The notes beneath the pieces are model-generated. The model saw only the letters and a program-made list of their open reading frames with translations, did not search any database and was not told the DNA's origin. The position numbers and the translations under genes were made by a program. DNA of 64,000 nt from positions 36,290 through 100,289 of the forward strand of contig JAHBSW010000004.1 in assembly GCA_019638935.1 (NCBI GenBank). The letters run 5' to 3'. This stretch comes from Cryobacterium sp. (GTDB lineage: Bacteria; Actinomycetota; Actinomycetes; Actinomycetales; Microbacteriaceae). Each line of letters starts with the position of its first letter. The stretch's first letter is position 1. Of the stretch, positions 27,175 through 36,185 are shown piece by piece.

Positions 27175-28163
27175 TGCGCAGTTTCGCCCAGTTCGGCAAT
27201 GACCTCTACACCGGCAAGCTCTCGTTCAACTTCGTCGGACGACGCGTGCTCTGGTACTCGATCGCGATCGCGCTCATCATCGTTGCGGTCGTCGGCACCA
27301 TCGGCCGAGGCGGATTCGCCTTCGGAATCGAGTTCACGGGTGGCTCGCAGTTCACGGTCTCCGACGTGGCCGAGCAGGACCAGTCCATCGCACAGAACGC
27401 CGTGGCGACCGTCGTTCCGGGAGCGGTGACGCGCATAGCGGTCATCGGTGGCGACACACTGCGAATCCAGACGGACCAGCTCACGAACCGTGAGAGCGAC
27501 GACGTGCGCGACGCGCTCGCGCAGGCGTACAACGTCAACTCGAGCGATGTGGACGCGTCGTTCGTCGGCGCGACCTGGGGCCAGGACATCACGAGCAGCG
27601 CAATCCGGGCGCTCATCATCTTCCTCGTGCTAGCGGGGGTCGTGATGGCCATCTACTTCCGCACGTGGAAGATGTCGCTCGCGGCCATGATCGCGCTGCT
27701 TCACGACCTCGCCATCACGGCGGGTGCCTACGGCGTCTTCGGGTTCGAGGTCACGCCCGCTGCCATGATCGGGTTCCTGACGATTCTCGGCTACTCGCTC
27801 TACGACACCGTCGTGGTCTTCGACAAGATTCGCGAGAACACATCCGAAGACGGCGGGGGACTCACGCGAACCTTTGCCGAGTCGGTCAATCTCGCCGTCA
27901 ATCAGACGCTCGTGCGCTCCATCAACACCTCGGTGGTCGCCATCCTCCCGGTCGGCTCGATTCTCTTCATCGGATCGGTTCTGCTGGGGGCGGGAACGCT
28001 TCGCGATATCGCGCTCGCCCTGTTCATCGGCATGCTCGTCGGAACCTACTCGACGATCTTCATCGCGGCACCGGTCTATGCGCATCTGCGCCAGAACGAG
28101 CCCGAGCTGAAGAAGCAGGAGGCGCGAATCGTGGCCTCCCGCAAGGCGAGCGCGACGAACTAG
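27174..28163 (+). CDS. secF: Protein translocase subunit SecF
   Basis: 329 aa. ATG overlaps the secD stop (TGATG), so the partners are coupled. TM1 (VLWYSIAIALIIVAVVGTI) leads into GIEFTGGSQFTV, and the C-terminal TM bundle contains FLTILGYSLYDTVVVFDKIREN and SVVAILPVGSILFIGS, typical of SecF. Forms the SecDF(YajC) complex in the cytoplasmic membrane. Confidence 0.97.
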   Translation: MRSFAQFGNDLYTGKLSFNFVGRRVLWYSIAIALIIVAVVGTIGRGGFAFGIEFTGGSQFTVSDVAEQDQSIAQNAVATVVPGAVTRIAVIGGDTLRIQTDQLTNRESDDVRDALAQAYNVNSSDVDASFVGATWGQDITSSAIRALIIFLVLAGVVMAIYFRTWKMSLAAMIALLHDLAITAGAYGVFGFEVTPAAMIGFLTILGYSLYDTVVVFDKIRENTSEDGGGLTRTFAESVNLAVNQTLVRSINTSVVAILPVGSILFIGSVLLGAGTLRDIALALFIGMLVGTYSTIFIAAPVYAHLRQNEPELKKQEARIVASRKASATN

Positions 28164-28249
28164 CCTGCACGCGGTTCGCACCCCGCGGTGCTAATTTTGG
28201 CCGAGAGGCCACGTGGTTGATGTGGCCGGTGGTCGAGGAGGTGAGCGCG

Positions 28250-30538
28250 ATGACGGAGACGCCGGTTCAGCCGGTTCCGCCCGCACCGAGCGCGTCGAAT
28301 CCGACGCCGCCCGCGCCGCTTCTGCGCTCCTTCATGCCTCGAATCTTCTCGCGGGCTCAGCCCGCCGGCGCTCTCGAAAGACTCGTCAAGACCGTTCGCG
28401 CGAGCCACCCCAAGGCCGACGTCGCGCTCATCGAGCGTGCGCACGCCGTGGCGCGGGATGCCCACGAGGGCCAGCTGCGAAAGAGCGGCGAGCCCTACAT
28501 CACCCACCCTCTTGCGGTAGCGCAGATCCTTGCCGACCTCGGCATCGGGCCCATCACCATCGCCGCCGCGCTGCTGCACGACACCGTCGAGGACACCGAG
28601 TACTCGCTGGGCCAGTTGCGCTCGGACTTCGGTGACGAGATCGCGATGCTCGTCGACGGCGTTACGAAGCTCGACAAGCTCAAGTACGGGGACAGCGCTC
28701 AGGCCGAGACCGTTCGCAAGATGGTCGTGGCGATGTCGAAGGACATCCGCGTGCTCGTCATCAAGCTCGCCGATCGCCTGCACAACGCCCGCACGTGGGG
28801 TTTCGTGTCGAGCGAGTCCGCGACGCGCAAGGCGCAGGAGACACTGGAGATCTACGCTCCACTCGCCCACCGGCTCGGCATCCAGGCGATCAAGCTCGAG
28901 CTCGAAGACCTGTCGTTCCAAGTGCTGAACCCCAAGGTCTACGTCGAGCTCGAATCGCTCGTCAAAGAGCGCTCACCCCAGCGGGAGAGCTACGTCGACG
29001 AGGTCATCGCCGCAGTCAATGAGGATCTCAAGGCGGCGAAGATCCGCGCCACCGTCGGGGGCCGCCCCAAGCAGTACTACTCGATCTATCAGAAGATGAT
29101 TCAGCGCGGACGAGAGTTCGACGACATCTACGATCTCGTCGGCATCCGCATCGTCGTCAACTCGGTTCGCGACTGCTATGCAGCGCTCGGAGCGATCCAC
29201 GCGCGCTGGAATCCGATCCCCGGTCGCTTCAAGGACTACATCGCGACCCCCAAGTTCAACCTGTACCAGTCGTTGCACACCACCGTGATCGGCCCCAAGG
29301 GGCGCGCGGTGGAGATCCAGATCCGCACGACGGAGATGCACCAGCGAGCAGAGTTCGGTGTCGCCGCGCACTGGAAGTACAAGGACCGCGTCGGGGGCAA
29401 GGGCGACGCCGGCAAGGGTGACGCGTCGGCCAACACCGAGATGGCCTGGCTCGCGCACATCTCCGACTGGCAGGCCGAGACGAGTGACCCTGGCGAGTTC
29501 CTCGAGTCGCTGCGTTTCGAGATCGGCGCAAAGGAGGTGTACGTATTCACCCCGCAGGGCAAGGTCATCGGACTGCCCGCAGGGGCAACGCCGCTCGACT
29601 TCGCCTACGCCGTGCACACCGAGATCGGTCACCGCACCATGGGCGCAAAGGTCAACGGTCGCCTTGTGCCGCTGGACACCGAGCTCAACAGCGGTGAGGT
29701 CGTCGAGGTGTTCACGTCGAAGAACCCGGATGCCGGCCCCAGCAAGGACTGGCTCTCGTTCGTGAAGAGCACCCGGGCGCGCAACAAGATCAAGCAGTGG
29801 TTCACGAAGGAGCGCCGGGAAGAGGCGATCGAGCAGGGCAAGGACGCCATAGCGCGCGCCATGCGCAAGCAGAACCTGCCGCTGCAGAAGCTGATGAACC
29901 AGGACTCGTTCAGCGAGGTGGCCTCGCAGCTGCGCTACGAGGACGTGTCGGGGCTCTATGCGGCGGTGGGTGAAGGGCACGTCTCCACCCAGTCCGTGAT
30001 CGAGAAGGTGCTCTCGATCGTCACCACCGACCCCGAGGACGACGAGGTTCCGTTCACGCCCTCGAAGCCGAGAGTGCTGCGCAACAGCGACTCGGGCATT
30101 CTCGTGCGTGGCGCGCCGGACATCCTCGTCAAGCTCGCCAAGTGCTGCACCCCCGTGCCCGGCGATGACATTCTCGGATTCGTCACGCGCGGTGCCGGCG
30201 TTTCAGTGCACCGAGCCGACTGCGTCAACTCGAAGTCGCTGCTGTCACAGCCCGACCGCCTGATCGATGTGGAGTGGGCGCCGACGAAGTCGAGCGTGTT
30301 CCGGGTTCAGATTCAGGTGGAAGCACTCGACCGTTCAGGGCTGCTCTCCGACGTCACACGGGTGCTTTCGGAGCACCACGTCAACATCCTGTCCGCGACG
30401 GTCACGACATCGAGTGATCGGCTGGCACTCAGCAAGTTCCTGTTCGAGATGGGTGACACGACTCATCTCGAACGCGTGCTCAACGCCGTGCGTCGAATCG
30501 ACCAGGTCTACGACGTCTATCGCATCAACGCTGGCTGA
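28250..30538 (+). CDS. rel: Bifunctional (p)ppGpp synthetase/hydrolase Rel
   Basis: 762 aa from the ATG at 28250 behind GAGGAGG; a longer open frame upstream overlaps secF and is not used. The HD hydrolase has an intact HDTVED at 110-115 and KLADRLHNART. The synthetase domain follows (REFDDIYDLVGIRIVV, RFKDYIATPKFNLYQSLHTTV), then TGS (VFTPQGKVIGLPAGATPLDFAYAVHTEIG), a zinc-finger-like CCTPVPGD...HRADC and ACT. Both catalytic sites look active, as for the single Rel of Actinobacteria. Its place after secDF is conserved. Confidence 0.97.
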   Translation: MTETPVQPVPPAPSASNPTPPAPLLRSFMPRIFSRAQPAGALERLVKTVRASHPKADVALIERAHAVARDAHEGQLRKSGEPYITHPLAVAQILADLGIGPITIAAALLHDTVEDTEYSLGQLRSDFGDEIAMLVDGVTKLDKLKYGDSAQAETVRKMVVAMSKDIRVLVIKLADRLHNARTWGFVSSESATRKAQETLEIYAPLAHRLGIQAIKLELEDLSFQVLNPKVYVELESLVKERSPQRESYVDEVIAAVNEDLKAAKIRATVGGRPKQYYSIYQKMIQRGREFDDIYDLVGIRIVVNSVRDCYAALGAIHARWNPIPGRFKDYIATPKFNLYQSLHTTVIGPKGRAVEIQIRTTEMHQRAEFGVAAHWKYKDRVGGKGDAGKGDASANTEMAWLAHISDWQAETSDPGEFLESLRFEIGAKEVYVFTPQGKVIGLPAGATPLDFAYAVHTEIGHRTMGAKVNGRLVPLDTELNSGEVVEVFTSKNPDAGPSKDWLSFVKSTRARNKIKQWFTKERREEAIEQGKDAIARAMRKQNLPLQKLMNQDSFSEVASQLRYEDVSGLYAAVGEGHVSTQSVIEKVLSIVTTDPEDDEVPFTPSKPRVLRNSDSGILVRGAPDILVKLAKCCTPVPGDDILGFVTRGAGVSVHRADCVNSKSLLSQPDRLIDVEWAPTKSSVFRVQIQVEALDRSGLLSDVTRVLSEHHVNILSATVTTSSDRLALSKFLFEMGDTTHLERVLNAVRRIDQVYDVYRINAG

Positions 30539-30562
30539 GCTGCGGGGCTGCGGGGCTGTCGG

Positions 30563-31150
30563 CTAGCCGAGAGCCAGACTCAGGCGGGCAATGGCCTCGC
30601 TCTTCTTCGGCAGGTGTCGTCGACGGCGGAGTTCGGCTAGACACTCGCTCAGGGTGACGCCGCAGTGCGCCGAGACCGCACGGGCTACGGCGGCGAGAGC
30701 GTCGTCGAACTCGGGGGATCGCACGAGATCGAGCACCGTGCGCAGGGGCTGGGTGACGCGAACGCCGTCCAGGTCGAGCAACTCGCGGTCATCGATGATC
30801 ACCTCGCGCACCGAGGCGTCGCTGAGCAGCAGCGAGCTAGCCCGCTCATCGGCCCGTGCACAGGCCTCGAGACGCCGTGGGAGCGCCCGGATAGCCCCGT
30901 GCACCCACGCCGCCGTGCGGCGGTCGGCGATAAGCCGCCGCGGCAGCACGAGCCCGAGTGCCCGAGCGCGCTGTTCCACGCTGTCGGGCAGATCGATCGG
31001 TGCGAACCCCGGGCCCACACGAACGACCTCGCCGTCGAGCAGGGCGGTGCAAAGCTCGGTCTCGGGAAGCTCGGCGACACTGAGCATGTCGGGCAAGCGG
31101 TGCGTGCCGGGCAGGCGGCGCGGATCAGGCAGGCGGTGCGATGCGGTCAC
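30563..31150 (-). CDS. AbiEi antitoxin-like / actinobacterial DUF protein, no toxin partner
   Basis: 195 aa from a GTG at 31148-31150; Met22 (31087) is an equally plausible start because the first 20 residues (RLPDPRRLPGTHRLPD) are a short repeat of low quality. The core pattern RLIADRRTAAWVHGAI...REVIIDDRELLDLDGVRVTQPLRTVLDLVR resembles the AbiEi-type winged-helix/nuclease-related proteins common in Actinobacteria. No AbiEii nucleotidyltransferase lies next to it, so it is not shown to be a toxin-antitoxin pair. It converges with rel. Confidence 0.55.
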   Translation of the reverse strand: MTASHRLPDPRRLPGTHRLPDMLSVAELPETELCTALLDGEVVRVGPGFAPIDLPDSVEQRARALGLVLPRRLIADRRTAAWVHGAIRALPRRLEACARADERASSLLLSDASVREVIIDDRELLDLDGVRVTQPLRTVLDLVRSPEFDDALAAVARAVSAHCGVTLSECLAELRRRRHLPKKSEAIARLSLALG

Positions 31151-31257
31151 TGTTCGAGTGTGACCGACTCGTGCGGTTCAACTCGCTGACATCCTGCCCG
31201 CTGTGAAAACTTTCGCGCTGTGGAAGATCCCGGTGGTCTGCGCGCACAGCACGTCGC

Positions 31258-32487
31258 TCAGCCGCCGATCGCGCCGAGCCATGCCTTGCGGGCGTCGAGA
31301 GCCTCGGTCGCTTCCTTGATGCGCCTGTCGTCGCCGGACTGCTTGGCGGCGTCGAGTTCTTGCTCGAGCTTGGCGATGGCGTCGCCCAACTGTGCCGCGA
31401 GCCCCTCGCTGCGCGCCTTGCGCTCGGGATTGTTGCGCTGCCAGTGGTCGTCGTCGAGCTTGCGAACGGCGGCCTCGACCTTGCGCAGGCGGTCTTCAAC
31501 CGTGCGAACGCTGTCTCGCGGAACCTTGCCGATCGCATCCCACCGCTTCTGGATCGATAGCAGCGCGGTCCGAGCCTTGTCGCGGTCGGTCTCCCCGAGC
31601 AACGGCTCGGCCTCGTCGAGCAGGGCGAGCTTGAGCGTGAGATTGCCCGCGAACTCCTCGTCATCCTTGGCGTCCTGCTCCGCCTTCGCGGCGTAGAGCA
31701 CGTCACCGGCCGCAGAGAACTTGGCCCAGAGCGAATCGTCGACCTTCTTGCCGGCACGGCCGGCGGACTTCCACTGATCGAGCAGTGCACGATACTCGCT
31801 GATGCCGTCGACGCCCTTGCCTGCCAGTGCTTCGGCTTTCTCGACGAGCTCCTGCTTGCGCGAGCGAACGTCTTTGTGCGCCGCATCGAGCTCGGCAAAG
31901 AACGCGCGTCGGCCCGTCTCGATCTTCGTGCGCGCGGTGCGGAACCGCGTCCACAGCTCATCACGATCGCTCTTCGGCAGGCGCGGGCCGTTCTGCTGTG
32001 CGTCCTTCCAACTGGCGAACAGCCCATCGAGGGTTTGGGATGCCTGCTTCCACTGCACGGTGGAGGGATCCTTCGCGGCGAGAGCCTCGGCCTGTTCCAC
32101 GATGACGGTACGGTCGGCGATCGCCTGCTGCACGGCGGCCTTGGCCTCGGCGGCCTGTGCCTCGGTGAGCTCTCCGACGCTGCCGTGCAGGGCATCCAGT
32201 CGCGTGCTGAGCGACGCGAGGTCACCCACCGCGCCGGCGTCGGCGATGGACGAGCGCAAGGACTCGAGCGCACTGGTCACGCTCGACGCGGAGGCACCGC
32301 GCTTCACGCGCTGCTCGAGCAGCGTCACCTGGCCCTCGAGCTCGACGAATTTGCGTTCGTAGTAGGCGAGTGCTTCTTCGGGGGTAGCGTCGGGAAACTG
32401 TCCGACGGCACGCTCACCGTCGGCCGTGCGAACGAAAACGGTACCCGTTTCGTCTACTCGACCCCACGGAGCCTGACTGTCAACCAC
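31258..32487 (-). CDS. DUF349 domain protein
   Basis: 409 aa from the GTG at 32485-32487 with AAGGTGG upstream; a longer frame to 32556 lacks support. The N-terminal 60 residues are a small beta domain (APWGRVDETGTVFVRTADGERAVGQFPDATPEEALAYYERK). Three or more DUF349 helical repeats with W-R/K motifs follow (SWKDAQQNGPRLPKSDRDELWTRF, QWKSAGRAGKKVDDSLWAKF, RWDAIGKVPRDSVRTVEDRL). It is helical throughout and lysine-rich. Function is not established; such proteins are often near rel in Actinobacteria. Confidence 0.88.
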   Translation of the reverse strand: MVDSQAPWGRVDETGTVFVRTADGERAVGQFPDATPEEALAYYERKFVELEGQVTLLEQRVKRGASASSVTSALESLRSSIADAGAVGDLASLSTRLDALHGSVGELTEAQAAEAKAAVQQAIADRTVIVEQAEALAAKDPSTVQWKQASQTLDGLFASWKDAQQNGPRLPKSDRDELWTRFRTARTKIETGRRAFFAELDAAHKDVRSRKQELVEKAEALAGKGVDGISEYRALLDQWKSAGRAGKKVDDSLWAKFSAAGDVLYAAKAEQDAKDDEEFAGNLTLKLALLDEAEPLLGETDRDKARTALLSIQKRWDAIGKVPRDSVRTVEDRLRKVEAAVRKLDDDHWQRNNPERKARSEGLAAQLGDAIAKLEQELDAAKQSGDDRRIKEATEALDARKAWLGAIGG

Positions 32488-32607
32488 TCGCAACCACCTT
32501 GATTCTCGGTATCTCAGGCCGCCACGAATCGCTGCTGCGAGCGCTACGGGCGGCACGGCGCATCGTGCACCAGCCTATTGCACGAGGGCTTGGCCCCAAC
32601 GAGGCTG

Positions 32608-33396
32608 TTACTGGACCGTCACCGAAGTGATGATGGTCTCCACCACGGGCAGGCCGTCGGCGGCTCCGTCTACCACGCCCTCGCTCGCGATCTGCTCGAC
32701 GAACTCGTCAAGGCCGCCCGTCACTCGACCGAAGACCGTGTATCCGCCGGCGAGGTCGCGGGGAAGCGTGCCTGTCTCGTACATGATGAAGAACTGGTGC
32801 CCCTGGCTGTACGCGTCACCGCCCGCGCGTGCGAGCGCGATGACGCCCCTGGCGTAGAGGTTGTCGGCGGGCGTGTTCTCGAGCGGGCCGAAGCGGAAGT
32901 CGGGGTCGCCCGCGCCCGTGCCGTCGAGCGAGCCGCACTGGATGAGCTTGGCTCCACCCGTCGTGAGGCGGTGGCACGTCTTGTCGATGAAGTAGCCGTT
33001 CTGCACCTGCTGCACGAACGCGGCGACGGCCTGCGGCGCGGCCGCCCCATCGAGTTCGAAGTCGAGTTCGACGTCGTTGAGGGCGAGCTCACCGGTCCAG
33101 GTGCGGAACTCGGAGAGTTCGGGTGACGGGATGTCGCCCACGAGCTGGGACGGATCCTGGGTCTCGTGCGGTGAGGCGTTCGGCGCCGCGACGGGCGCGC
33201 CGGGGCCGCTGCTGAAGTAGGCGAGCTGAGCGACCGTGACAAGGGCGACGACTGCCACCGCGGCGATGATAGCGATCCAGTTGTCTCGGTCGCGGCGATG
33301 GGTGGCGGTCTCGTGCACTGTCTGTCGAGCGGTGTAGGTGCGCAACCGTTCGCGCGCCTGCCGTGCTTCGCGCTCTGCACTCTTGCTTCGTGCCAC
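32608..33396 (-). CDS. Membrane-anchored cyclophilin-type peptidyl-prolyl isomerase
   Basis: 262 aa from the GTG at 33394-33396 behind GGAGGAAAC; the longer upstream frame is rejected. A basic N-terminal tail (SKSAEREARQARERLRTYTARQ) and one TM (WIAIIAAVAVVALVTVAQLAYF) anchor it; the cyclophilin domain starts at about residue 105 with recognisable blocks YFIDKTCHRLTTGGAKLIQCGSLDGTGAGDPDF, GVIALAR, SQGHQFFIMY and GGYTVFGRVTGGLDEF. It acts outside the membrane on exported proteins. Located two genes from rel, as in many relatives. Confidence 0.93.
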   Translation of the reverse strand: MARSKSAEREARQARERLRTYTARQTVHETATHRRDRDNWIAIIAAVAVVALVTVAQLAYFSSGPGAPVAAPNASPHETQDPSQLVGDIPSPELSEFRTWTGELALNDVELDFELDGAAAPQAVAAFVQQVQNGYFIDKTCHRLTTGGAKLIQCGSLDGTGAGDPDFRFGPLENTPADNLYARGVIALARAGGDAYSQGHQFFIMYETGTLPRDLAGGYTVFGRVTGGLDEFVEQIASEGVVDGAADGLPVVETIITSVTVQ

Positions 33397-33431
33397 GTTT
33401 CCTCCAGATCGACACGGCCAAACGGCCCCAC

Positions 33432-33457
33432 AGCACTGTACCGAAAGCACTGTACCG
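33432..33457. repeat. 12-bp direct repeat between cyclophilin and rarA genes
   Basis: AGCACTGTACCG occurs at 33432-33443 and 33446-33457, a 14-bp period, in the divergent promoter interval 36 bp from the cyclophilin start. Possible regulator site or simple duplication. Confidence 0.5.
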
Positions 33458-33514
33458 GTCGGCTGGTGCATCGGTGGAACGGGGCGTCTCGGTGGTGCCA
33501 ACTAGCATGGCGCT

Positions 33515-34846
33515 ATGGCTGACGCTCAACCGGGACTGCGCACGGGAATCACTCCGCTCGCGGTGCGTATGCGTCCGCGCACGCTCGACGAGCTCGTCGG
33601 CCAGGAGCATCTGCTGACACCGGGATCACCGCTGCGAGCACTCGCCAGTGACGCTGCCGATTCTCGCGGCGCGAGCTCCGTCATTCTCTGGGGTCCCCCC
33701 GGCTCGGGCAAGACAACGATTGCGGGGGCGCTCGCCCGCACCTCGGGGCGCAAGTTCGTGGAGCTCTCCGCGGTCACGGCCGGGGTCAAGGATGTGCGCG
33801 AGGTCATGCAGGAGGCGATGACCGCACGCGACCTCTACGGCCTCACGACCGTGCTGTTCCTCGACGAGATCCACCGGTTCACGAAGGCGCAGCAGGACGC
33901 CCTGCTCCCCGGGGTGGAGAACGGCTGGGTCATTCTCGTGGCGGCGACGACCGAGAACCCGTCGTTCTCGGTCATCGCACCGCTGCTGTCGCGTTCACTG
34001 CTTCTTCGGCTGGAACCACTCACCGATGACGACCTCGGGGAACTGGTCGATCGAGCCCTCAGCGAACAGCGCGGCCTCGACGGTGCCGTCGACCTGGAGC
34101 CTGACGCGCGAGCCGCTCTCGTGCAGCTGGCCTCGGGAGACGCACGTCGCACCCTCACGGCGCTCGAGGCATCCGCCATCGCCGCATCGACCCTGGCCGC
34201 TGAGGGCGAGCGGGCGGTGATCACCCCCGAGATCGTGTCGACCGCGGTGGATCGTGCGCTCCTGCGCTACGACCGGCAGGGCGATGAGCACTACGACGTC
34301 ATCAGCGCCTTCATCAAGTCGGTGCGGGGGAGTGACGTCGACGCGGCGATCCACTACCTCGCGCGAATGATCGAGGCGGGCGAGGATCCGCGGTTCATCG
34401 CTCGCCGCATCATCATCCTGGCCGCCGAGGACATCGGCATGGCCGACCCGCAGGCGCTGACCATCGCGGTGGCTGCGGCCGACGCGGTGCAGCTCATCGG
34501 CATGCCCGAGGGTCGAATCCCGCTCGCCGAGGCCGTCACCTATCTCGCGACCGCGCCCAAGTCGAACGCGTCCTACCTGGCGATCGACAGAGCGATCGCC
34601 GATGTGCGGGCGGGGAAGATCGGTCGCGTGCCGACCCATCTGCGTGATGCGCACTATCCCGGAGCGAAGAAGCTGGGGCACGGAAACGGCTACCGATACC
34701 CGCACGATGACGCGGTCGGCGTGGTGCGACAGCAGTACGCGCCGGATGAATTGCGCGGCATCCGCTACTACGAACCCACCGAGCGGGGCTATGAGCGCGA
34801 CGTGGCCGCCCGACTCGAGAGGCTGCGGCGCATCATCGAGCCTTGA
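33515..34846 (+). CDS. rarA: Replication-associated recombination protein RarA (MgsA)
   Basis: 443-aa AAA+ ATPase of the RarA/WRNIP1/Mgs1 family, active at stalled forks. Walker [10 protein letters not shown] is at 60-68, Walker B is [20 protein letters not shown] and sensor 1 is [18 protein letters not shown]. The C-terminal tetramerisation region has [10 protein letters not shown] and [22 protein letters not shown] start. It stands between the cyclophilin and rpsD. Confidence 0.96.
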   Translation: MADAQPGLRTGITPLAVRMRPRTLDELVGQEHLLTPGSPLRALASDAADSRGASSVILWGPPGSGKTTIAGALARTSGRKFVELSAVTAGVKDVREVMQEAMTARDLYGLTTVLFLDEIHRFTKAQQDALLPGVENGWVILVAATTENPSFSVIAPLLSRSLLLRLEPLTDDDLGELVDRALSEQRGLDGAVDLEPDARAALVQLASGDARRTLTALEASAIAASTLAAEGERAVITPEIVSTAVDRALLRYDRQGDEHYDVISAFIKSVRGSDVDAAIHYLARMIEAGEDPRFIARRIIILAAEDIGMADPQALTIAVAAADAVQLIGMPEGRIPLAEAVTYLATAPKSNASYLAIDRAIADVRAGKIGRVPTHLRDAHYPGAKKLGHGNGYRYPHDDAVGVVRQQYAPDELRGIRYYEPTERGYERDVAARLERLRRIIEP

Positions 34847-35012
34847 GAGCACGGTTGGCTCTGTCGATACCCAGGAATCTGCTACTCTAGAGGTCGCCTA
34901 CAGAGGGTTTTCGCGCACGGCTGCAGCGAGGTCCGCATTCTGAAGGGCCGGTCCTTTAGCCAGACAAGCCCACGGCCAATCCCTCGAGTACTTCGCGGTG
35001 TCCCCGCGCGCA

Positions 35013-35048
35013 GGGCGTTTCTCGAACTCAGCCTGTCTCGGAACGCCC
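35013..35048 (+). promoter_or_regulatory. Hairpin in rpsD leader, possible S4 autoregulatory element
   Basis: GGGCGTTTC pairs with GGAACGCCC (one G-U) over an 18-nt loop, 46 nt before the rpsD GTG. The whole 34847-35094 leader is long for this compact genome and has a TACTCT at 34883 that could be the -10. S4 autoregulation through its leader is known in other bacteria; here it is an inference. Confidence 0.4.
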
Positions 35049-35094
35049 CATACGACCTACAGCACGCACGTTCAGTCAGTACCGAAAGGAAACC

Positions 35095-35724
35095 GTGTCT
35101 ACCAAGTCACGCACCCGCAGCAAGACCCGCCTCTCGCGGGCCCTCGGCCTCGCTCTCACCCCGAAGGCGGCCAAATACCTCGAGAAGCGTCCCTACCCCC
35201 CGGGAGAGCACGGACGCACCCGCCGCAAGACCGACAGCGACTACGCCGTTCGTCTGCGCGAGAAGCAGCGTCTGCGCGCTCAGTACGGCATCCGTGAGGC
35301 TCAGCTTCGCATCGTCTTCAAGGAGGCTCGTCGCACTCAGGGTCTGACCGGTGAGAACCTGGTCGAGCTGCTCGAGATGCGTCTCGACGCGCTCGTCGTT
35401 CGCGCCGGTTTCGCCCGAACGACCGCTCAGGCCCGTCAGCAGATCGTGCACCGCCACATCATGGTCGACGGCAAGCGCGTCGACCGCCCCTCGTTCCGCG
35501 TCAAGCCGGGTCAGCTCATCCACGTACACCCGCGCAGCGAGGTTCTCGAACCCTTCCAGGTTGCGGCGGCCGGAGCCCACGCCGATGTTCTGCCCAAGGT
35601 TCCCGCGTACCTCGAGGTCGAGCTCGACAAGCTCCAGGCGCGACTCGTTCGCCGTCCGAAGCGCGCCGAGGTTCCCATCACGTGCGAAGTTCAGCTCGTC
35701 GTCGAGTACTACGCGGCGCGCTAG
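35095..35724 (+). CDS. rpsD: 30S ribosomal protein S4
   Basis: 209 aa, GTG start behind GAAAGGAAACC. Primary 16S rRNA-binding protein. Recognisable blocks: SRALGLALTPKAAKYLEKRPYPPGEHGRTRRK, YAVRLREKQRLRAQYGI and the S4 RNA-binding domain LEMRLDALVVRAGFARTTAQARQQIVHRHIMVDGKRV. It is a single gene, outside an rpsM-rpsK-rpoA cluster, as in many Microbacteriaceae, and ends before a strong terminator. Confidence 0.98.
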   Translation: MSTKSRTRSKTRLSRALGLALTPKAAKYLEKRPYPPGEHGRTRRKTDSDYAVRLREKQRLRAQYGIREAQLRIVFKEARRTQGLTGENLVELLEMRLDALVVRAGFARTTAQARQQIVHRHIMVDGKRVDRPSFRVKPGQLIHVHPRSEVLEPFQVAAAGAHADVLPKVPAYLEVELDKLQARLVRRPKRAEVPITCEVQLVVEYYAAR

Positions 35725-35813
35725 CGGTGCGTAGCACGGCGTGCCGCAGAGGCGGCGGCGCGAATCTGCGCTGCTGCGCGACGCGCTAGCGCGGCAATAC
35801 ACCAGTCAGCTGC

Positions 35814-35845
35814 CGAACGGCCCCGTGTGAAAGCGGGGCCGTTCG
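35814..35845 (+). terminator. Strong hairpin after rpsD
   Basis: A perfect 12-bp stem CGAACGGCCCCG / CGGGGCCGTTCG with an 8-nt loop, followed by TCGTAGTCTT. It closes the rpsD transcript. The 35725-35813 stretch before it is GC-rich spacer with no gene. Confidence 0.8.
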
Positions 35846-35914
35846 TCGTAGTCTTGACGAGGTGGAAGAATTGCTTCCGCCCGAACACACTCGTGAACCA
35901 GGGAACAAGGGGAC

Positions 35915-36136
35915 ATGGACAGAATCGGTTGGCTCATTGTCGGTGTCATCGGCGGATTCGTCGCTGCGCACCAGCTCAACAAGACTCCGCAGGGACGCCA
36001 GTTCTTCAGCGACGTCGACAGCAAGGCCCGCGAGTTCGGCAGCGCGGTCGTCGAGGGCTACAAGGCTCGTGAGGCGGAGCTTCGTGCTGCCGTCGCCGAG
36101 GCCGAGGATGTCATCGCCGACCTGAAGCGAAAGTAA
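35915..36136 (+). CDS. Small membrane-anchored protein before alaS
   Basis: 73 aa. One N-terminal TM (IGWLIVGVIGGFVAAHQL), then an amphipathic coiled-coil (FFSDVDSKAREFGSAVVEGYKAREAELRAAVAEAEDVIADLKRK). The ATG follows GGGGAC. A small protein of this kind commonly precedes alaS in Actinobacteria; its function is not known. 49 bp to alaS, so likely one transcript. Confidence 0.82.
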   Translation: MDRIGWLIVGVIGGFVAAHQLNKTPQGRQFFSDVDSKAREFGSAVVEGYKAREAELRAAVAEAEDVIADLKRK

Positions 36137-36185
36137 CCACCCAGCTCTCTACCCGGGCTCGTCCCGGCCTTAACACCGGGACACC

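Noticed and set aside
27665-28249. Longer rel protein starting inside secF
   Set aside because: The extension is a shadow of secF; the ATG at 28250 has a good GAGGAGG site and gives normal Rel length.
30563-31150. AbiE type IV toxin-antitoxin or abortive-infection system
   Set aside because: Only a weak AbiEi-like protein is present; no adjacent nucleotidyltransferase toxin.
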